NCBI RefSeq assembly: GCF_037948395.1
Contig: NZ_CP149940.1
Coordinates: 310,001 to 374,000, forward strand
DNA length: 64,000 bases
Direction of reading: 5' to 3'
Source: Serratia nevei
GTDB taxonomy: Bacteria > Pseudomonadota > Gammaproteobacteria > Enterobacterales > Enterobacteriaceae
This document shows, in pieces, positions 57,504-64,000 of the stretch (its first letter is position 1; each line of letters opens with the position of its first letter). Below the pieces are notes generated by a model that made no database searches, was not told the origin of the DNA, and worked only from the letters and a program-made list of their open reading frames with translations. The position numbers and the translations under genes were made by a program.

Positions 57504-57704
57504 ATGAACTCAACGATTTGGCTGGCGCTCGGGCTGGTTCTGGTGCTGGAAGGATTAGGGCCGATGCTGTTTCCGCAGGCCTGGCGCAAAATGATTGTGG
57601 CGATGTCGCAACTGCCGGACGCGACGCTGCGGCGATTTGGCGGCGGAATAGTGGTTGCGGGCTGCGTGATCTACTACATGTTGAGCGGCCGCACGGGTCT
57701 TTAA
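57504..57704 (+). CDS. yjeT: YjeT, DUF2065 small membrane protein
   Basis: A 66-residue protein with two membrane helices (IWLALGLVLVLEGLGPMLFP in parts, and FGGGIVVAGCVIYYML), linked by a conserved basic loop WRKMIVAMSQLPD. It matches the DUF2065/YjeT family in size, sequence and place between hflC and purA. Function is unknown. A good GGGGGA ribosome site precedes the ATG. Confidence 0.93.
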   Translation: MNSTIWLALGLVLVLEGLGPMLFPQAWRKMIVAMSQLPDATLRRFGGGIVVAGCVIYYMLSGRTGL

Positions 57705-57721
57705 AGTCTAGCCCAAAATTT

Positions 57722-57737
57722 ATGCAATCGTATGCTA
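57722..57737. promoter_or_regulatory. PurR operator candidate 1 of purA
   Basis: ATGCAATCGTATGCTA matches the PurR consensus ANGCAANCGNTTNCNT with two mismatches. It lies upstream of a putative promoter (CTGAAA, 17 nt, TAGAAT at 57767-57772). E. coli purA is known to have two PurR operators. Confidence 0.65.
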
Positions 57738-57780
57738 AAAGTGCTGAAAATCGAAAATTACGGTGGTAGAATCCATTTTT

Positions 57781-57796
57781 AAGCAATCGGTGATTT
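57781..57796. promoter_or_regulatory. PurR operator candidate 2 of purA
   Basis: AAGCAATCGGTGATTT matches the PurR consensus with two mismatches and lies between the putative -10 element and the purA start codon. Confidence 0.6.
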
Positions 57797-57799
57797 TGA

Positions 57800-59101
<1,302 letters not shown>

Positions 59102-59120
59102 TCAGGCTTTGCGGCAGTAA

Positions 59121-59149
59121 ACAAACCGGGCGCGTCCCGGTTTGTTTTT
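59121..59149 (+). terminator. Terminator of purA
   Basis: ACAAACCGGG-CGCGT-CCCGGTTTGT followed by TTTTA; perfect 10-bp stem. Confidence 0.95.
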
Positions 59150-59334
59150 ATCCTGACTCCCTCCGATTGCGGTTTCACGTCAAAAAATCCTTTCATAAAC
59201 CCGCCTTAGGGCGCGGGATTCGCTAAATAATTAGCGACGAACTCTCCGGCTGGTTTATTATCCAATGAGTAATCTTTTGAATAGCGCCGAAAAGCGGCGT
59301 ATCAGACGGGTAAAACGATACCCAGAGGTAAGAT

Positions 59335-59760
59335 GTGCAGTTAACAAGTTTTACTGATTATGGCCTGCGGGCGTTGATCTACATGGCCTCGTTGCCGCAG
59401 GACAAGATGACCAGTATCTCGGAAGTGACCGAGGTTTACGGCGTGTCTCGCAACCATATGGTGAAGATCATCAATCAGTTGAGCCGGGTCGGTTTTGTCA
59501 CGGCGGTGCGCGGCAAGCATGGCGGCATCCGTTTGGGCAAACCGGCCGAGAGCATTCGCCTCGGCGACGTGGTGCGGGCGCTGGAGCCGCTTGCGCTGGT
59601 TAACTGCAGCAGCGAGTTTTGCCACATCACCCCTGCCTGCCGACTGAAGCAGGTGCTCCAACAGGGCGTACAGAATTTCCTTGAAGAGCTGGATAAGCAT
59701 ACGTTGGCCGATATGGTCGAAGACAATCCGCCGCTCTACAAGCTATTGCTTGTCGAATAA
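59335..59760 (+). CDS. nsrR: Nitric-oxide-sensing repressor NsrR
   Basis: A 141-residue Rrf2-family repressor. A winged helix ([19 protein letters not shown] in parts) carries Asp8, a known cluster ligand, and the [2Fe-2S]/[4Fe-4S] cysteines Cys91, Cys96 and Cys102 are in [13 protein letters not shown]. Nitric oxide destroys the cluster and relieves repression of hmp and other defence genes. The start is GTG at 59335, with AGAGGTAAG upstream. It is followed after 59 nt by rnr, as in E. coli. Confidence 0.96.
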   Translation: MQLTSFTDYGLRALIYMASLPQDKMTSISEVTEVYGVSRNHMVKIINQLSRVGFVTAVRGKHGGIRLGKPAESIRLGDVVRALEPLALVNCSSEFCHITPACRLKQVLQQGVQNFLEELDKHTLADMVEDNPPLYKLLLVE

Positions 59761-59819
59761 AACGACGTTGAGAAGACAAGGCTCAACGTCATCCTGCTGA
59801 TGACAACGGAGGAACCGCA

Positions 59820-62294
59820 ATGTCACAAGATCCATTCCTGGAACGAGAAGCAGAAAAATACGAATCCCCCATCCCCAGTCGTGAATATATCCTGGCCCAT
59901 TTGGCGAAACGTGAAACGCCGGCCAGCCGCGAAGAACTGGGCAACGAACTGGGTCTCAGCGGTGAAGAGCAGCTGGAAGCGCTGCGCCGCCGCCTGCGCG
60001 CCATGGAGCGCGATGGCCAGCTGGTGTTTACCCGCCGCCAGTGCTACGCGCTGCCGGAACGTCTGGATCTGCTGCGCGGCACGGTGATCGGCCACCGCGA
60101 CGGCTACGGCTTCCTGCGCGTGGAAGGCAGCAAAGACGATCTGTACCTGTCTGCCGAACAGATGAAAATGGCGATCCACGGTGACGTGGTGCTGGCGCAG
60201 GCCTTGGGCGCGGATCGCAAAGGGCGCCGCGAAGCGCGCATCGTGCGCGTGCTGGTGCCGAAAACCAGCCAGATTGTCGGCCGCTTCTTCATGGATGCCG
60301 GCACCGGCTTCGTGGTGCCGGACGACAGCCGTCTGAGCTTCGATATTCTGATCCCGGCGGACAGCGTCAGCGGCGCGCGCATGGGCTTTATGGTGGTGGT
60401 GGAGCTGACGCAGCGTCCGACCCGTCGCACCAAGGCGGTCGGCAAGATCGTCGAGATCCTCGGCGACAAGATGGGCACCAGCATGGCGGTGGACATCGCG
60501 CTGCGCACCCATGAGATCCCGCATACCTGGCCGCCGCAGGTGGAAAAGCAGGTGGCCGATCTCAGTGAGCAGGTGCCGGAAGCGGCCAAGAAGGGCCGCG
60601 TCGATCTGCGCAAGCTGCCGTTGGTCACCATCGACGGTGAAGACGCACGCGACTTCGATGACGCCGTGTACTGCGAGAAAAAACGCGGCGGCGGCTGGCG
60701 CCTGTGGGTTGCGATCGCCGACGTCAGTTACTACGTGCGCCCGCGCACCGCGCTGGACGATGAAGCGCGCAGCCGCGGTAACTCGGTGTACTTCCCGTCG
60801 CAGGTGATCCCGATGCTGCCGGAAGTGCTGTCCAACGGGCTGTGCTCCCTGAACCCACAGGTCGATCGCCTGTGCATGGTGTGCGAGATGACCATCTCCG
60901 CCCAGGGGCGCCTGTCCACGGCCAAGTTCTACGAAGCGGTGATGAGCTCGCACGCTCGCCTGACCTATAACAAGGTGTGGCACATTCTGCAGGGCGATCA
61001 GGAGCTGCGCGAGCACTACCATCCGCTGGTCAAGCACCTGGAAGAGCTGCACGCGATGTATAAGGTGCTGGATAAGGCGCGCGCCGAGCGCGGCGGCATC
61101 GCGTTTGAAACCGAAGAAGCCAAGTTCATCTTCAACGCCGAACGCCGCATCGAGCGCGTGGAGCCGACGGTGCGCAACGACGCCCACAAGCTGATCGAAG
61201 AGTGCATGATCATGGCCAACGTGGCGGCCGCGCGCTTCGTCGAGAAACGCAACGAGCCGGCGCTGTACCGCGTGCACGATCGTCCGAGCGACGACCACAT
61301 CTCCGCGCTGCGCAGCGTGCTGAGCGAGCTGGGTCTGACGCTGGGCGGCGGCAACAAGCCGCAGCCGAAGGACTATGCGGTGCTGATGGATGAAGTGTCC
61401 GAGCGCCCTGACCACGAAATGCTGCAAACCATGTTGCTGCGTTCGATGAAGCAGGCGATTTACGATCCGGAAAACCGCGGCCACTTCGGCCTGGCGCTGG
61501 CGTCTTACGGCCACTTCACCTCGCCGATCCGCCGTTATCCGGATCTGGCGCTGCACCGCGCGATCAAATATCAGCTGGCCAAAGAACACGGCGAGCCGAA
61601 AGAGCGCTGGACGCCGACCGGCGGCTGGCACAGCGAATTCGAAGAGATGCTGCAGCTGGGCGAACACTGCTCGATGACCGAGCGCCGCGCGGACGAAGCG
61701 ACGCGCAACGTCGCCGACTGGCTGAAGTGCGACTTCATGCAGGATCACGTCGGTGAAGTGTTCAGCGGCATCATCTCCAGCGTGACCGGCTTCGGCTTCT
61801 TTGTGCGCCTGAACGATCTGTTCATCGACGGGCTGGTGCACGTATCAACGCTGGATAATGATTACTATCGCTACGATAATATCGGCCAACGCCTGATCGG
61901 CGAGTCTTCCGGCACGGTCTATCGCCTGGGGGATACGGTGGAGATCCGCGTGGACGCGGTGCATATGGACGAGCGCAAGATCGACTTCGCGCTGGTGTCC
62001 AGCACCCGCAAAGCGCGCGGTGAAGGCAAAACCGAGCGCGATCGCGCCAAGAAGGGCGGCCAGCGCACGCTGCGCGACAGCGGTAGCGCGGGGCGCGGCA
62101 AGCGCCGCGGCGGCAAACCGCCGGCCAACTTCGAGCCGGACAGCGCCTTCCGCAAGCAGGATGACGCCAAGCCCGCGGACAACGTGAAGAAGGCGAAGAA
62201 GAAAGCCAAGAAAGCGTCCGACAAAACGCGGAAAATCGCGGCGGCGACCAAAGCCAAACGCGCAGCCAAGAAGAAAGGTGCCGAGCAGGCTTAA
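59820..62294 (+). CDS. rnr: Exoribonuclease R
   Basis: An 824-residue RNase II/R-family enzyme. An N-terminal helix-turn-helix and two cold-shock domains precede the RNB catalytic domain ([18 protein letters not shown] in parts, with the metal-binding Asp residues; [15 protein letters not shown] in parts). An S1 domain and a Lys/Ala-rich basic tail (last about 75 residues) follow. It degrades structured RNA, and through trans-translation binds SmpB-tmRNA by its tail. GGAGG precedes the ATG. It is co-transcribed with nsrR and rlmB. Confidence 0.98.
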   Translation: MSQDPFLEREAEKYESPIPSREYILAHLAKRETPASREELGNELGLSGEEQLEALRRRLRAMERDGQLVFTRRQCYALPERLDLLRGTVIGHRDGYGFLRVEGSKDDLYLSAEQMKMAIHGDVVLAQALGADRKGRREARIVRVLVPKTSQIVGRFFMDAGTGFVVPDDSRLSFDILIPADSVSGARMGFMVVVELTQRPTRRTKAVGKIVEILGDKMGTSMAVDIALRTHEIPHTWPPQVEKQVADLSEQVPEAAKKGRVDLRKLPLVTIDGEDARDFDDAVYCEKKRGGGWRLWVAIADVSYYVRPRTALDDEARSRGNSVYFPSQVIPMLPEVLSNGLCSLNPQVDRLCMVCEMTISAQGRLSTAKFYEAVMSSHARLTYNKVWHILQGDQELREHYHPLVKHLEELHAMYKVLDKARAERGGIAFETEEAKFIFNAERRIERVEPTVRNDAHKLIEECMIMANVAAARFVEKRNEPALYRVHDRPSDDHISALRSVLSELGLTLGGGNKPQPKDYAVLMDEVSERPDHEMLQTMLLRSMKQAIYDPENRGHFGLALASYGHFTSPIRRYPDLALHRAIKYQLAKEHGEPKERWTPTGGWHSEFEEMLQLGEHCSMTERRADEATRNVADWLKCDFMQDHVGEVFSGIISSVTGFGFFVRLNDLFIDGLVHVSTLDNDYYRYDNIGQRLIGESSGTVYRLGDTVEIRVDAVHMDERKIDFALVSSTRKARGEGKTERDRAKKGGQRTLRDSGSAGRGKRRGGKPPANFEPDSAFRKQDDAKPADNVKKAKKKAKKASDKTRKIAAATKAKRAAKKKGAEQA

Positions 62295-62314
62295 CCTGCC
62301 GCACATCGTTACCA

Positions 62315-62334
62315 TCGGCCGGTTATCGCCGGCC
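62315..62334 (+). repeat. Hairpin between rnr and rlmB
   Basis: CGGCCGG-TTATCG-CCGGCCG, a 7-bp GC stem without T-run. It is likely an mRNA-stabilising element in the rnr-rlmB transcript. Confidence 0.5.
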
Positions 62335-62355
62335 GCACGAATTTAAAAGAGCATC

Positions 62356-63087
62356 ATGAGCGAAATTATTTACGGCATTCACGCCGTCAAAGCCCTGTTA
62401 GAGCGCGATCCGCAACGCTTCCTGGAAGTGTTTATCCTGAAAGGCCGCGAAGATCGCCGCCTGCAACCGCTGATCGCCGAGCTGGAAGCGACCGGCATCG
62501 TGATCCAGGTGGCGAGCCGCCAGTGGCTGGATGACAAGGTTGAAGGCGCGGTACACCAGGGGATCATTGCCCGGGTGCGCGAAGGGCGTCAGTATCAGGA
62601 AAACGATCTGCCAGGCCTGTTGGAGAGAGTGGAAACGCCATTCCTGCTGGTGCTGGACGGCGTGACCGACCCGCATAACCTCGGCGCCTGCCTGCGCAGC
62701 GCCGACGCTGCCGGCGTGCACGCGGTGATCGTGCCGCGCGACCGTTCTGCCCAACTGAACGCCACCGCCAAGAAAGTGGCCTGCGGCGCCGCCGAGAGCG
62801 TGCCGCTGATCCGCGTGACCAACCTGGCGCGCACGCTGCGCCTGCTGCAGGAAATGAACGTCTGGGTGGTGGGTACCGCCGGCGAAGCCGACCATACGCT
62901 GTATCAGAGCAAAATGACCGGCCCGATGGCGCTGGTGATGGGCGCGGAAGGCGAAGGCATGCGTCGTCTGACCCGCGAACACTGCGACGAGCTGATCAGT
63001 ATCCCGATGGCCGGTACCGTCTCTTCGCTGAACGTGTCGGTCGCCACCGGCATTTGCCTGTTCGAAGCGGTGCGTCAGCGCGGCTGA
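62356..63087 (+). CDS. rlmB: 23S rRNA (guanosine-2251-2'-O)-methyltransferase RlmB
   Basis: A 243-residue SpoU/TrmH-type (SPOUT) methyltransferase. The N-terminal L30e-like RNA-binding part has [22 protein letters not shown] motifs are [19 protein letters not shown] (in parts), [11 protein letters not shown] and [18 protein letters not shown] (in parts). It methylates the P-loop G2251 of 23S rRNA. It lies 61 nt after rnr. Confidence 0.97.
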   Translation: MSEIIYGIHAVKALLERDPQRFLEVFILKGREDRRLQPLIAELEATGIVIQVASRQWLDDKVEGAVHQGIIARVREGRQYQENDLPGLLERVETPFLLVLDGVTDPHNLGACLRSADAAGVHAVIVPRDRSAQLNATAKKVACGAAESVPLIRVTNLARTLRLLQEMNVWVVGTAGEADHTLYQSKMTGPMALVMGAEGEGMRRLTREHCDELISIPMAGTVSSLNVSVATGICLFEAVRQRG

Positions 63088-63095
63088 TCCTCCTG

Positions 63096-63116
63096 ACGGG
63101 GGCCCTGAGCCCCCGT
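63096..63116 (+). terminator. Weak terminator-like hairpin after rlmB
   Basis: ACGGGGGC-CCTGA-GCCCCCGT, an 8-bp GC-rich stem followed by only TAATT. It probably ends the nsrR-rnr-rlmB unit. Confidence 0.65.
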
Positions 63117-63203
63117 TAATTCCCCCTCTTGTGATCCCGCCTTCGGCAGAAATCTCTGCGCCGACCATACTTACTCCTGACGCTTTTCTCAGGGAGCACT
63201 CTC

Positions 63204-64000
63204 ATGGTCTGGACTACGCACACCGTTTTTAACCAACCCAAGCCGCTGGGCAACAGCAACCTGTTTCTCTCCGATACGCCGCTGCGCGAAGCGTTGCAGC
63301 GCGAGCAGGGCGGCTGGGACGCCGAGGTATTGGCTTCGCTGGGCCAGCAGCTTGGCACCCAGGAGTCGCTGGAGCTGGGCCGCCTGGCCAACGCCAACCC
63401 GCCGGAGCTGCTGCGCTACGACGCCACTGGCCAGCGGCTGGACGACGTTCGCTTTCATCCCGCCTGGCATATCCTGATGCAGGGGCTGATCGCCAACCGG
63501 GTGCACAACCTGCCCTGGCAGGAGGATGCGCGCATCGGTTCCTTCGTGGCGCGCGCCGCGCGCTTTATGCTGCATGCGCAGGTTGAGGCCGGTACGCTGT
63601 GCCCGGTGACCATGACCTTCGGCGCTACGCCGCTGTTGCTGCAGGCGTTGCCGGCCGAGTTTCGCTCCTGGCTGACGCCGCTGCTGTCGGATCGTTATGA
63701 CGCTCACCTGCTGCCGGGCGGGCAAAAGCGCGGCCTGCTGATCGGCATGGGCATGACGGAGAAGCAGGGTGGTTCCGACGTTTTGAGCAATACCACTACC
63801 GCCGCGCCGCTCGGCGCGCGCGGGCCGGGTGAAGCCTACCGGCTGGTGGGGCACAAGTGGTTCTTCTCGGTGCCGCAGAGCGATGCGCACCTGGTGCTGG
63901 CGCAGGCCGAAGGCGGGTTGTCCTGTTTCTTCCTGCCGCGCATTTTGCCGGACGGCAGCCGCAACGCCATTCGCCTGGAGCGATTGAAAGACAAGCTGGG
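63204..64000 (+). CDS. aidB: AidB, acyl-CoA dehydrogenase-like protein (truncated by window end)
   Basis: The first 265 residues of AidB; the frame stays open to the window edge. The N-terminal HTVFNQPKPLGNSNLFLSD and GLLIGMGMTEKQGGSDVLSNT (in parts) match AidB closely, including the flavin-site stretch VGHKWFFSVPQSDAHLVLAQ (in parts). AidB is a flavoprotein of the adaptive response to alkylation damage, which binds DNA and may destroy alkylating agents. It is last in this block as in E. coli. The ATG at 63204 has AGGGAG upstream. Confidence 0.96.
   Translation, partial: MVWTTHTVFNQPKPLGNSNLFLSDTPLREALQREQGGWDAEVLASLGQQLGTQESLELGRLANANPPELLRYDATGQRLDDVRFHPAWHILMQGLIANRVHNLPWQEDARIGSFVARAARFMLHAQVEAGTLCPVTMTFGATPLLLQALPAEFRSWLTPLLSDRYDAHLLPGGQKRGLLIGMGMTEKQGGSDVLSNTTTAAPLGARGPGEAYRLVGHKWFFSVPQSDAHLVLAQAEGGLSCFFLPRILPDGSRNAIRLERLKDKL

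Overview
The window looks like a chromosome segment of an Enterobacterales bacterium close to Serratia (S. marcescens-like). GC content is high, protein sequences are near-identical to Yersiniaceae/Enterobacteriaceae families, and gene order matches the E. coli 94-95 min region almost throughout: pheU-yjdC-dsbD-cutA-dcuA-aspA-fxsA-groSL-yjeI-epmB-efp-ecnAB-sugE-blc-frdDCBA-epmA-mscM-psd-rsgA-orn-glyVXY-queG-nnr-tsaE-amiB-mutL-miaA-hfq-hflXKC-yjeT-purA-nsrR-rnr-rlmB-aidB. The genus is an inference from this pattern, not from a database search.

1-7.1 kb: catecholate siderophore block (entS exporter, Fur-boxed entC-entE-entB, a YncE-type beta-propeller) and a YjdF-type membrane protein. entA is absent from its usual place after entB.

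7.1-19.2 kb: accessory island with lower GC, lying next to tRNA-Phe (pheU), a known insertion hotspot. It holds two paralogous ToxR/CadC-type membrane regulators, each with a periplasmic module of four conserved cysteines; one has an overlapping FidL-like partner gene. A complete chaperone-usher fimbrial cluster follows: major pilin, minor pilin, usher, chaperone, three further pilins, a two-domain tip adhesin candidate and a LuxR-type regulator with a degenerate receiver domain. Between the island and pheU are about 0.6 kb without genes and then three tandem structured repeats. Each repeat carries the 3' end of tRNA-Phe and its own terminator-like hairpin. This is the most unusual feature of the window.

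19.4-38.5 kb: conserved housekeeping genes for periplasmic disulfide reduction (dsbD), aspartate/fumarate metabolism (aspA, dcuA, frdABCD), heat shock (groES/groEL with a sigma-32 promoter), EF-P and its modification enzymes (efp, epmB, epmA), entericidin lipoproteins and a guanidine-II riboswitch ahead of the Gdx/SugE exporter. An orphan chemoreceptor gene sits between groL and yjeI.

38.5-64 kb: membrane and envelope genes (mscM, psd, amiB), ribosome and RNA processing (rsgA, orn, hfq, rnr, rlmB), tRNA modification (queG, tsaE, miaA), mismatch repair (mutL) and FtsH control (hflK, hflC). A glyVXY tRNA operon is followed by a cluster of DnaA boxes that matches the position of E. coli datA. 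purA (two PurR-box candidates), nsrR, rnr, rlmB and a truncated aidB end the window.
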